Both the position numbers and the translations under genes were made by a program. From the NCBI GenBank assembly GCA_028280715.1, contig JANQLG010000011.1, forward strand, positions 40,491 to 104,490: a stretch of DNA of 64,000 nucleotides. The letters are read 5' to 3'. Positions 48,679 to 56,215 of this stretch are shown one piece after another (the first letter of the stretch is position 1; every line of letters begins with the position of its first letter). The notes under the pieces were generated by a model. It searched no databases. It worked only from the letters and a program-made list of their open reading frames with translations, and was not told the DNA's origin. The stretch comes from Spongiibacteraceae bacterium (lineage in GTDB: Bacteria > Pseudomonadota > Gammaproteobacteria > Pseudomonadales > Dasaniaceae).

Positions 48679-49629
48679 TTATTGACTACTGCCGATATAG
48701 GCAGCGATTACATCGAGCCGGTTATGGCCGAGTTCCTGGGATAAGATAACTCTGGCTTGGGTATCCAGAGCTTTGCTAGCTTGGCGGGTGCCGGCGACTA
48801 GCGGCGCAGGAAAACCGGTAAGCTCCAAATAACGTTCGCAAGCGTAGGCGGCGCGTAAATCATGGAAGCCCTTGATACCGGTATCTTTGTTGACGGTACG
48901 CCAGTAGTAGTAAGCATGGTCACGCCATTGGATATAAGACTTGTCCGGCGGTATGAGATTGGTTTGATTACCTTGTACCTGAGCGGCTTCTTTTAATACC
49001 TGAATCTGATGTTGGTTAACAGGCACCCAGCGTTCAGCACCTTTACCCCGGCCACCTTTGGTGCCTTCGGTGATATTGATACGGCCCAGTCGCTCGGCTT
49101 GCCGCAAAGCCTGTTTACTATTGAGCAGAGAAGCTTCTTTGAACCGTAATCCGAACGTTCTGCACAGTCGGGCAACGTTCAGCGTCCGTTCCTGACTGTT
49201 CTGGAACAGACACAAAAATGGCTTGTCTGTTTTTGAACGTTCCAACGTTGCTGGAACAGTCGTGCGAACGTTTGAACGGTGGCCAACCCATTGGGCGGGT
49301 TTGATAGCCAACGCTTTGTCTTTACGCATGGCTTCCATGACGACATTGATTGTCGATAACAGGTTTTGTGCGTAGGCAACTTTCATCTCATTATTATCGA
49401 CCTGGTCTCTTAAATAGATGGCATAACCTTCAATGGTTTGCTGGTTGATTTGACGAGCATCCTTAATGCCCTCAGTTTTTAGGTAATTTACAAATTGGTT
49501 CCAGCGCTCCGTATGGGAAGCACGGGTACTAAACTTTCCGTGACCGTAATGGTCAGCCAAGGCATTTTTACCCGCCCACGCGAGTTGTTTGCCGTAGCCG
49601 TAATTTCTATTGCCGCCAACCTTGTCCAT
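48679..49629 (-). CDS. Tyrosine recombinase of the Integrase_1 (PF12835) type
   Basis: 317 aa from ATG 49629, which has AGGATCAGGG close upstream; a longer frame to 49728 has no such site. An N-terminal SAM-like domain (SHTERWNQFVNYLK) is followed by a catalytic domain with Arg in CRTFGLRFKEA, HDLRAAYACERY, the LGH box (SQELGHNRLD) and Tyr in VIAAYIG. It is unlike the P4-type integrase at 50485, so the island carries two recombinases. It may belong to a nested element or a cargo module. Confidence 0.82.
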   Translation of the reverse strand: MDKVGGNRNYGYGKQLAWAGKNALADHYGHGKFSTRASHTERWNQFVNYLKTEGIKDARQINQQTIEGYAIYLRDQVDNNEMKVAYAQNLLSTINVVMEAMRKDKALAIKPAQWVGHRSNVRTTVPATLERSKTDKPFLCLFQNSQERTLNVARLCRTFGLRFKEASLLNSKQALRQAERLGRINITEGTKGGRGKGAERWVPVNQHQIQVLKEAAQVQGNQTNLIPPDKSYIQWRDHAYYYWRTVNKDTGIKGFHDLRAAYACERYLELTGFPAPLVAGTRQASKALDTQARVILSQELGHNRLDVIAAYIGSSQ

Positions 49630-49651
49630 ATAACCCTGATCCTGTTGAGTG

Positions 49652-49960
49652 TTAAACCGGATAGAGCGCCGGTCGCGCTTGGCTGATTCGCCCAGCCTGC
49701 GGCTGCCCGATAGGGACAGCATGGACAATTGCTACAACCGTATGCCTGGCGCGTCTGAACAGACCAAGGTCTGCGGGTTGCGTGCTGTGCCTGCCGAATA
49801 TTTCTATTTGACAGGCCGCATAGGTGCTTTGGTTAGTTTTTGTATCAGCGGTAATATCGCTAATACGTTGTTTTGGCGATTGTTTTTGCGGGTCTTGTAG
49901 ACCCGTCTCTGTGTAAAGCGTCACAGAGACGGGTAGCCCACTGATCGCCAGAGTGTTCAT
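49652..49960 (-). CDS. Small hypothetical protein before the second integrase
   Basis: 102 aa. I accept it because of a near-perfect ribosome-binding site (AGGAGGTGAT, 8 nt before ATG 49960) and its position 22 bp before the integrase start. It has no family I recognise; the product is hydrophilic, with PQKQSPKQR near residue 25. With the integrase and the 115-aa gene it forms a three-gene unit. Confidence 0.5.
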   Translation of the reverse strand: MNTLAISGLPVSVTLYTETGLQDPQKQSPKQRISDITADTKTNQSTYAACQIEIFGRHSTQPADLGLFRRARHTVVAIVHAVPIGQPQAGRISQARPALYPV

Positions 49961-50216
49961 TTTGGGTGATCACCTCCTGATTAGATAAAAGTTAAAGTAA
50001 GGGTTGGTGCGTGAAGTCAGAAACCGGTGGGTGCAGATTCACGAAAAGTGCCACTAGCATGCCAATGACACTTGCCTACAACATTATTGCCGTTGCAGGA
50101 CTTGGGCTGCGACTAAGTCTGTAGTCGCCACAGTTAAGTGAGGTTATTAAAGCAGTAGGTGGGAAGCTGGTGCACAAAAAACCTTTCAGGTATGTCTGAA
50201 CGTTTTTTTATTGTGG
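49961..50216. other. Divergent control region of the second integrase unit and alpA
   Basis: About 250 bp without a credible gene. An A/T-flanked hairpin (50176-50209: AAAAAAC, CTTTCAG ... CTGAA, GTTTTTTT) could act as a weak terminator in either direction. Promoters of the leftward integrase unit and of alpA should be here. Confidence 0.45.
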
Positions 50217-50261
50217 TCTCCTTATTTGTGCATAGCATGAAGCTATGCACAAATAAGGAGA
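50217..50261 (+). promoter_or_regulatory. Perfect 20-bp hairpin covering the alpA ribosome-binding site
   Basis: TCTCCTTATTTGTGCATAGC (50217-50236) and its exact reverse complement (50242-50261) flank a 5-nt loop ATGAA. The 3' arm contains the AAGGAG site (50255-50260) used by ATG 50269. If transcribed it would hide this site; as DNA it is a large operator-like palindrome. Confidence 0.75.
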
Positions 50262-50268
50262 TGCAGTA

Positions 50269-50451
50269 ATGAATCACAAAATTTTGCGACTGAAAGAAGT
50301 GCAGCGAATGACCGGGTTGTCTCGCTCGACCATCTATGCAGAAATCGCAAAGGGCCGATTTCCAAAACAAGTTCGGTTGACAGGATTTCGCTCTGTAGGC
50401 TGGCATGAAAATGCAGTTATCGAGTGGGTCGAGTCACGCCAACAGGTTTAA
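50269..50451 (+). CDS. alpA: AlpA-family transcription regulator
   Basis: 60 aa, a MerR-like winged helix: ILRLKEVQRMTGLSRSTIYA, EIAKGRFPKQVRL, GWHENAVIEWV. In P4-like islands AlpA activates integrase expression or excision. Here it is divergent from the leftward integrase unit and convergent with the P4-type integrase gene. The 5' leader folds over its ribosome-binding site. Confidence 0.9.
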   Translation: MNHKILRLKEVQRMTGLSRSTIYAEIAKGRFPKQVRLTGFRSVGWHENAVIEWVESRQQV

Positions 50452-50484
50452 AATGATTTTGATTCTGGCGGTGCTGCCAGCAAT

Positions 50485-51732
50485 TTATTCGCCAACAACT
50501 CTCAGCGTTTTTACGCCCGATTTTAAAGTCATCGCTCCCGTTGTTGCCTGCTCAATACGCTCACTCCACCAATCCATCATCACTTTGCGACGCTTTAAAT
50601 ATTGAGCTCTGTTATAGGCACCACGCACAGCATTCTTGTCGACGTGTGCTAATGCTGCTTCTATTACGTCTGGATCAAAACCCTGTTCGTTTAGCGTAGT
50701 GCTGGCTAAAGCCCTCATGCCATGGGCGGTCAAGCGTCCCTGGAATCCCATTCGCTTCAAAGCCATATTTGCCGTTGAAGCATTAGCATGTTTCTTCGGA
50801 TCAATGTCGCTGGGGAAAACATACTGACCCTTACCACTAATTGGTTTGATTGCAGCCAGTAAAGTGAGCGCCTGGCTGGATAGAGGCACAAGATGCTCGC
50901 GGCGCTTTTTCATTTTTTCTGCCGGGATAGTCCAAAGTGCATCATCAAAATTAATTTCATCCCAGCGAGCAGCAGCTGCCTCACCTGGGCGCGTCATGGT
51001 GTGAAGCTGCCATTGAATTAAATATCCTGTTACCTGGCGAATGTGAGCCATCTTCAGCGTCTGCATTAGCTCCGGCAATTCTTCGGGCTTCAATGTGGGG
51101 TTGTGTGTGATCTTTGGCTTTTTAAAGGCATGGCGAATCCCCGCCAGGGGGTTGTGCTGTATCACGCCGGTATTTACGGCATAAGCCATGACTTCATTCA
51201 GTCTCTGACAGATGCGCTTAACCGCTTCCAGTTTGCCGGTGTTCGCGAGCGGCTTGAGTGCATCAATCACAGCCGGTGCAGTAATTTGATGCAAAGGCAA
51301 TTTGCCGTGACGGGGGATTATATGATTGTTCAGTGAACGGTAGATGTCGTCCGCGTAACCGGGAGTAACTGAGTCCTTCTTAATCTCGAACCACTGGTCA
51401 ATCACTTTTTCTAACGTGAGTTCATTTGCAGCTTGTGCTTCTTTCTGCTGTTCATCGCGATGTGTTTTAGGGTCGATATCCTGGGCCAGTAATTCACGAG
51501 CGGCTTTTCGTCGGTTGCGAGCCTCAGCCAAAGAGACTTCTGGATAAACGCCGAAGCTGATATTAGCCCGTTGTTTAGTAAGGGGCTTGTAGTAATTAAA
51601 CAGCCACTGTTTTGAGCCGTTAGGTTTAATCCGAAGCTTTAAGCCTTCTCCATCGACAAGGTTGTATTCCTTGCCTTTCGGTTTAGCTTGTTTGACTTCG
51701 GTATTTGTCAGTGGTTTTGTTTGTCTAGCCAT
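50485..51732 (-). CDS. P4-type tyrosine integrase of the tRNA-Ser island
   Basis: 415 aa, complete. The N-terminal DUF4102 domain (KEYNLVDGEGLKLRIKPNGS, FGVYPEVSLAEARNRR) is followed by a SAM-like domain and a catalytic domain with Arg in HTMTRPGEAAAARW, HGMR in RLTAHGMRALAST, His in AALAHVDKN and the nucleophile Tyr in GAYNRAQYL. It lies 167 bp from the tRNA-Ser 3' end, on the same strand. Its start codon lies within a 17-bp inverted repeat, so expression is probably self-controlled. Confidence 0.95.
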   Translation of the reverse strand: MARQTKPLTNTEVKQAKPKGKEYNLVDGEGLKLRIKPNGSKQWLFNYYKPLTKQRANISFGVYPEVSLAEARNRRKAARELLAQDIDPKTHRDEQQKEAQAANELTLEKVIDQWFEIKKDSVTPGYADDIYRSLNNHIIPRHGKLPLHQITAPAVIDALKPLANTGKLEAVKRICQRLNEVMAYAVNTGVIQHNPLAGIRHAFKKPKITHNPTLKPEELPELMQTLKMAHIRQVTGYLIQWQLHTMTRPGEAAAARWDEINFDDALWTIPAEKMKKRREHLVPLSSQALTLLAAIKPISGKGQYVFPSDIDPKKHANASTANMALKRMGFQGRLTAHGMRALASTTLNEQGFDPDVIEAALAHVDKNAVRGAYNRAQYLKRRKVMMDWWSERIEQATTGAMTLKSGVKTLRVVGE

Positions 51733-51794
51733 TTTAGGAACACCAGGATTAGGAACATTGAAGTGGTGTTCCTATCAGTGTTCCTAAAATGGCT
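51727..51794. promoter_or_regulatory. Iteron array and inverted repeat at the integrase start
   Basis: AGCCATTTTAGGAACAC (51727-51743) and its reverse complement (51778-51794) form perfect 17-bp arms; the integrase start codon is inside the left arm. Within the array, AGGAACA(C/T) occurs twice forward and GTGTTCCT twice in reverse. The right half (51765-51788) matches the left island end at 22 of 24 positions. Confidence 0.7.
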
Positions 51795-51898
51795 GGATTT
51801 TGCAAGTCCTTTGTGAACCATCACGGAGAAGAAATAGCTTTATCTTATTGTTTTTATGGATGTTTTTGGACGTTATCGGATTTTACGGGAATATTAAA

Positions 51899-51984
51899 TG
51901 GCGGTGAGGGAGGGATTCGAACCCTCGATACTTGCGTATACACACTTTCCAGGCGTGCTCCTTCGGCCACTCGGACACCTCACC
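51899..51984 (-). tRNA. tRNA-Ser (anticodon GGA)
   Basis: 86-nt class II tRNA on the minus strand: acceptor GGTGAGG, anticodon GGA in CTGGAAAG, long variable arm, T-arm GGTTCGAATCC and encoded CCA. It is the island attachment site; the island restores its 3' end. No terminator follows it now, since the original is 14 kb away at 37427. Confidence 0.95.
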
Positions 51985-52062
51985 GTATTGTTCATCACCG
52001 ATAACACTATTTTAACGAGCACTGTTAACGGGTTTCTGTATGCTCGTGGCCGATTGGCCATT

Positions 52063-52158
52063 GGTGAAAACAGCTTTAAAGCTGTTTTCACCTCTGCGAG
52101 GCTGCGTCGCTTTGCGACTTGTCCAAATCGCTATCGCAACTTGTCGGACACCTCACCG
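52063..52158. repeat. Hairpin repeat, copy B, ending in a tRNA-Ser 5' fragment
   Basis: A 30-nt perfect palindrome (GGTGAAAACAGCTTT and its complement, 52063-52092) is followed by two tandem stem units, each ending ACTTGTC (52106-52124, 52127-52145). The end, TCGGACACCTCACCG (52144-52158), repeats exactly the 15 nt at the tRNA-Ser 5' end (51971-51985). The layout parallels copy A at 37316. Confidence 0.6.
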
Positions 52159-52270
52159 AAGAGGGGCGCTAATGTATCTGAGACGCGTCTTGATAGCAAC
52201 CAAATGGCTGGGGCTTTAGCATGATTATGTTAATATTCGCCGCCATCCTGAGTGTTTAGTGAGCGATTTT

Positions 52271-52915
52271 ATGAAGTGTGCGATTGTCCCCGTAACTGCC
52301 TACCAGCAAAACTGTTCGATTTTGGTTTGTGAAGAGACTAAAAAAGCGGCTGTGGTCGATCCTGGTGGTGATCTGGAAAAAATAGAGAGGGCGTTGCAGG
52401 AGCTGGGAGTGGAGTTGGAAAAGGTTTTGCTTACTCACGGTCATATGGATCACTGTGCCATCGCCGATGATGTTCGTAAGAAGTATGGTGTACCCATTGA
52501 AGGTCCGCATGAGGATGATCGCTTTTGGATCGAAAAACTGCCCAAGTGGTGTGAGATGTCTGGTTTTCCTCATGCTGACCCCTTTGAGTCAGATCGCTGG
52601 CTTAATGAAGGGGATACCGTACAGTTTGGCAATCAAACGCTACAAGTCAGGCATTGCCCTGGCCACACACCGGGGCATGTAATCTTCTTCCACCCGGAGA
52701 GTAAGTTGGCCATCGTTGGCGATGTGTTATTCCAGGGTTCTATCGGGCGCACTGACTTTCCTCGTGGGGATTACGATACTCTGGTTGCCTCTATCCGCGA
52801 AAAACTATGGCCGTTAGGTGATGATGTAGCTTTTGTTCCGGGGCATGGCCCAACTTCAACCTTTGGTCAGGAACGTCAAACCAATCCTTTTGTTGCCGAC
52901 CAGCGTTTTGGGTAG
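52271..52915 (+). CDS. MBL-fold metallohydrolase (YcbL/GloB-like)
   Basis: 214 aa from ATG 52271; a GTG four codons earlier also opens the frame. The metal motif HGHMDHCAIADD, later His in HCPGHTPGHV, Asp in GDVLFQGSIGRTDFP and C-terminal PGHGPTSTFG form the binuclear site of the glyoxalase II-like group. It lacks the C-terminal substrate domain of true GloB, as YcbL does. The substrate is probably a thioester but unproven. Confidence 0.88.
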   Translation: MKCAIVPVTAYQQNCSILVCEETKKAAVVDPGGDLEKIERALQELGVELEKVLLTHGHMDHCAIADDVRKKYGVPIEGPHEDDRFWIEKLPKWCEMSGFPHADPFESDRWLNEGDTVQFGNQTLQVRHCPGHTPGHVIFFHPESKLAIVGDVLFQGSIGRTDFPRGDYDTLVASIREKLWPLGDDVAFVPGHGPTSTFGQERQTNPFVADQRFG

Positions 52916-53110
52916 CGGTGTTTTGGATAAATGTTCAGGGCAGCTAAGTCAGGTTTTGCTTGAATAGTTGATTTGGGCAGCTATTAATTTGGTGTTGTAG
53001 TTACTATATTTATTCTCAATACACTTAATAAAAGTAATGTGTAATAACATCAATATGAATAAATACAAATGTAAGTGGCTTACAAATAATAAGTGGTTTA
53101 GAGAATACCT

Positions 53111-53728
53111 ATGACAGATGTAGTTGATCTAACGTACTACAGTAAACGCAATACATCGGCACCATCTGATACGTTAGTCGATGCTGTTGTTTCCCTAATT
53201 CTTGAAGACGGTTTTTCTGCACTGTCTAATCAAAAGATTTCCAAGCGTGCATCTGTCGCTATCGGAACAGTTCAGAAACATTTCCCGAATAATGCGGTAT
53301 TACTCGATGCGTTATTGAATGTCTGTCGAGAGAAGTTTTTGAAATCTTTAGAGGATGACACGGTCAGTGAAGGAAGTAGTAAAGATCGAGTGTCAATGCT
53401 GGTCTCACTGGTTTGGCGACATTATCAAAGTGACTATTATTTGGCCTTTATTGATGTATTACTTGCAACCAGGTCACAACGCACTGCGGCTAAATTATTT
53501 GAACAGAATAGCCGCAATGCCCAGGTTTACCACCAACGCGTGCGTCAGATTTTTCCTGAATGCCAATTGGATGATCGTGCTCTAACCGAAGCGCTCAATG
53601 ATGCGCATTTCTTAATGAATGGATTAACTGTAGCGTTAATTGCCGACCCGGAGATACGAAATACCGGAGGTTATTTACGTCGTGCAACACAGGCATTGCA
53701 TGAAGCTTTGCTGGCTAATAGCGATTGA
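53111..53728 (+). CDS. TetR-family regulator
   Basis: 205 aa. The helix-turn-helix lies at about 30-75 (DGFSALSNQKISKRASVAIG, TVQKHFPNNAVLLDAL). The C-terminal ligand domain is not assigned. It stands 93 bp before the protease gene on the same strand; whether it controls that gene is unknown. AT-rich sequence upstream (52985-53100) should carry its promoter. Confidence 0.85.
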   Translation: MTDVVDLTYYSKRNTSAPSDTLVDAVVSLILEDGFSALSNQKISKRASVAIGTVQKHFPNNAVLLDALLNVCREKFLKSLEDDTVSEGSSKDRVSMLVSLVWRHYQSDYYLAFIDVLLATRSQRTAAKLFEQNSRNAQVYHQRVRQIFPECQLDDRALTEALNDAHFLMNGLTVALIADPEIRNTGGYLRRATQALHEALLANSD

Positions 53729-53821
53729 ATTGAATTTTTTCATAAGATTTTGCTGCTATTGGGAATATTTTTTTCAAAATGGCCTCTAAGAGCGAGATAT
53801 TTTCAATTTGAGGAGTGATTA

Positions 53822-55204
53822 ATGCGTTTAGATTTATGTCAGTTATCGCTAAATAGACTAGTCATGTTGATGGTGGTCTTTATCTTTTCTGCGTCAACAG
53901 CTCATGCAGTGTTGCCAGCAATTGATAGTCAGGGAAATGAATTACCCAGTCTTGCGCCGCTATTGAAAGATGTTAATCCTGCAGTAGTGAATATTTCTAC
54001 CTATGCTACACGCCAGGCGCAAGCAAATCCGTTACTCAATGACCCTTTTTTCAGGCGCTTTTTTAATATCCCTCCAGGTCAGCAGGCCCCACAAACACGC
54101 CGCACGCAAAGTGCTGGCTCGGGTGTCATTATTGATGCAGCTAAAGGTACGATTGTTACTAACCATCATGTGATTGAGGGGGCTGATGAGATTCATGTTG
54201 GTTTAGAAGATGGGCGTAGCTATGAGGCAAAACTGATTGGTTCAGACCCTGCGGTAGATATCGCAGTTTTGCAACTGGAAGATTTTGAGCGGCTTACACA
54301 AGTAGAGTTGGCTAACTCCGATGAAGTACGTGTTGGTGACTTTGTTATTGCTATCGGCAATCCTTTTGGGCTGGGGCAAACTGTAACCAGCGGTGTGGTG
54401 AGTGCTTTGGGGCGTTCCGGTCTTGGTATCGAAGGTTATGAAAATTTTATTCAGACCGATGCTTCGATTAACCCTGGAAACTCAGGTGGGGCGCTGATCA
54501 ATTTACGCGGAGAATTAGTGGGAATTAACACAGCAATTATTGCACCTGCTGGCGGTAATGTGGGTATCGGTTTCGCTATTCCTACCAACATGGCCAATTC
54601 CAGTATTGAGCAAATTTTGGAACATGGTGAAGTGAAGCGCGGTCAGCTGGGTGTGATCATTCAGGACCTAACCCGTGATTTGGCTGAAGCCTTTGATATT
54701 GATAAACAACAAAGGGGTGTTCTGATTGCTGAAGTTCAGAAGGGTTCTGCGGCTGATAAAGCCAACTTAAAGGCTGGCGATATTGTAATCAGTGTTGATG
54801 GTAAACCAGTGGAAACTACTTCTCAATTACGCAATCAAATAGGGCAACGGCGTATCGGTGACAAGCTGCGCTTAACCGTATTGCGTGATGGCAGAACCAA
54901 AGTGATTAATGCCGAGGTCGGTGAGGCGGTTACTGTTGCCTCCAGTGGTAGTGTTCACCGTTATTTGGAAGGTGCAACCCTGCAGGTAGCGGAGGATGGT
55001 GAAGGCATTGAGATAGTCGCCATTCAACAGGGATCATTACCGGCCCGCTTTGGTCTAAGGAAGGGCGATATTATTTTGTCAGCTAACCGCACTAAGGTAT
55101 CGACAGTGGATGAGTTGGCAAAAGCGGCCAGCAAATCGGATCAGAGATTGGTACTTCGGGTTCGCAGAGGCAATGCTGCTTTGTATTTAGTGCTTCAACA
55201 GTAG
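53822..55204 (+). CDS. Periplasmic Deg-type serine protease (DegQ/MucD-like)
   Basis: 460 aa. A signal peptide (about 1-29, ending ASTAHA) precedes a trypsin-like domain with His116 (TNHHVIEG), Asp146 (DPAVDIAVLQ) and Ser221 (NPGNSGGALIN), then two PDZ domains (about 265-355 and 370-460). It acts in envelope protein quality control. A strong ribosome-binding site (GAGGAG) precedes ATG 53822. The short N-terminal linker (no long Q-rich loop) fits DegQ/MucD better than DegP. Confidence 0.95.
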   Translation: MRLDLCQLSLNRLVMLMVVFIFSASTAHAVLPAIDSQGNELPSLAPLLKDVNPAVVNISTYATRQAQANPLLNDPFFRRFFNIPPGQQAPQTRRTQSAGSGVIIDAAKGTIVTNHHVIEGADEIHVGLEDGRSYEAKLIGSDPAVDIAVLQLEDFERLTQVELANSDEVRVGDFVIAIGNPFGLGQTVTSGVVSALGRSGLGIEGYENFIQTDASINPGNSGGALINLRGELVGINTAIIAPAGGNVGIGFAIPTNMANSSIEQILEHGEVKRGQLGVIIQDLTRDLAEAFDIDKQQRGVLIAEVQKGSAADKANLKAGDIVISVDGKPVETTSQLRNQIGQRRIGDKLRLTVLRDGRTKVINAEVGEAVTVASSGSVHRYLEGATLQVAEDGEGIEIVAIQQGSLPARFGLRKGDIILSANRTKVSTVDELAKAASKSDQRLVLRVRRGNAALYLVLQQ

Positions 55205-55297
55205 TATGAAAAGACTGGAAAGTGAGTTCGAGATTAGTCACAGTGGATGCTGGTAGCAACTGTAATAGGATGTAATAAGGGGTAGTAGGAGGTGCAT

Positions 55298-55897
55298 ATG
55301 ATTCGCAATATTAATCGCAGTGTCAGTCAATGGTTGGTACTGGTTTTCATTATTGGTTTGGCAGGATGTACTGGTCTTCCAGTGACTACCGATTACGATA
55401 CCGGCAGAGATTTTTCCTCGTTGAAAACCTATGCTTGGGTTACCCCCAAAAAGCCATTGATGGTTGATCCATTGGTGGATAACGATCTTATGGTAGGGCG
55501 TATTCAGCGTGCTGTGGAAGCAGAACTTACCGCCAGAGGGTATGTAAAAGCTGATGCAGACCAGGGAGCCGATTTCTTCATTACCTACCACGTGAGTGCT
55601 GAGGACAGAATCAATGTTACTAACTTCCATAGTCACTATGGCTATTACCCCTGTTGGGGTTGCTATCCCTTCGGTATCAACCATCGCCATGCCAATGATA
55701 TCCATGTAAGGCATTATAAACAGGGTACGTTCATGCTGGATGTGATTGACCCTGCCAGCGAGCAGCTCATGTGGCGAGGAGTGGCAGGTAAGCGTTTAAC
55801 TTCCGGTACACCTCAGGAGCGTGACGATTACGTTCGTTCTATCATAGGTGCTATTCTGGCTGAATTTCCTCCCGGCTTAATAGGTGTTGCTTCCTGA
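55298..55897 (+). CDS. DUF4136 lipoprotein
   Basis: 199 aa from ATG 55298 (AGGAGG 5 nt upstream); GTG 55292 is less likely. A lipobox LAGC (after VLVFIIGLAG) marks a lipoprotein, and the DUF4136 core follows: YDTGRDFSSLKTYAWV, HYKQGTFMLDVIDP and LMWRGVAGKRL. A His/Tyr/Cys-rich stretch (HSHYGYYPCWGCYPFG) is unusual. Its function is unknown. It follows the protease gene by about 90 bp. Confidence 0.88.
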   Translation: MIRNINRSVSQWLVLVFIIGLAGCTGLPVTTDYDTGRDFSSLKTYAWVTPKKPLMVDPLVDNDLMVGRIQRAVEAELTARGYVKADADQGADFFITYHVSAEDRINVTNFHSHYGYYPCWGCYPFGINHRHANDIHVRHYKQGTFMLDVIDPASEQLMWRGVAGKRLTSGTPQERDDYVRSIIGAILAEFPPGLIGVAS

Positions 55898-55904
55898 TTT
55901 AGCC

Positions 55905-55933
55905 TTGCATGTAAGGGTGAATTTAAGCACAAT
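55905..55933 (+). promoter_or_regulatory. Possible promoter of 4.5S RNA
   Basis: TTGCAT (55905-55910) and CACAAT (55928-55933), spaced 17 bp and followed by a GC-rich stretch. The -10 match is only 4 of 6. The start would leave a leader of about 40 nt to be trimmed. Confidence 0.35.
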
Positions 55934-55982
55934 ACGCCGCCTTTGAAGTCGTGGTCTTTTTAAGGCCACCTTCCTGCGTTAT

Positions 55983-56092
55983 GGTGGTCCTTCCGGTCCC
56001 CTCGCAACACTAGGTAGCAAACCCCGCCAGGCCCGGAAGGGAGCAACGGTAGTTATCGACGTGTGTGCCGGGGTGTGGCTGGTTGGGCCGCC
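55983..56092 (+). ncRNA. ffs: 4.5S RNA of the signal recognition particle
   Basis: The apical domain that binds Ffh is clear: CCAGGCCCGGAAGGGAGCAA with the GGAA tetraloop, and GTGTGCCGGGGTGTGGCTGG on the 3' side. The ends GGTGGTCC and GGGCCGCC pair to close the hairpin, giving 110 nt. It lies upstream of dnaX, a common arrangement in gammaproteobacteria. Confidence 0.93.
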
Positions 56093-56215
56093 TCCAATTG
56101 TTTCCTCTCTTCCCAGATTTTTCTCCGACTAGTAGCATTCAAATCCTAGTAGCAGGTTTATGTCCTGTAGGTGCTGGTGTATCCTTCATTGTTGGTTATG
56201 ACAAGAGTTTATTGA

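Larger units (their letters stand above)
37467..51984. mobile_element. Defence-bearing genomic island in tRNA-Ser
   Basis: The right end carries intact tRNA-Ser(GGA) and, 167 bp on, a P4-type integrase. The left end carries a relic of the tRNA 3' end, CCTCCCTCCCGCCA against CCTCCCTCACCGCCA in the gene, followed at once by a terminator that the intact tRNA lacks. A 24-nt iteron pair recurs with 22 identities at 37542-37565 and 51765-51788, just inside the two ends. Cargo: two nuclease-like genes, YegP, a DUF2188 protein, the four-gene defence operon, a second integrase module and AlpA. Flanking genes are core. Confidence 0.85.

Noticed and set aside
51894..52224. Frames on both strands through tRNA-Ser
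   Set aside because: The peptide is a translation of the tRNA and of the hairpin repeat.
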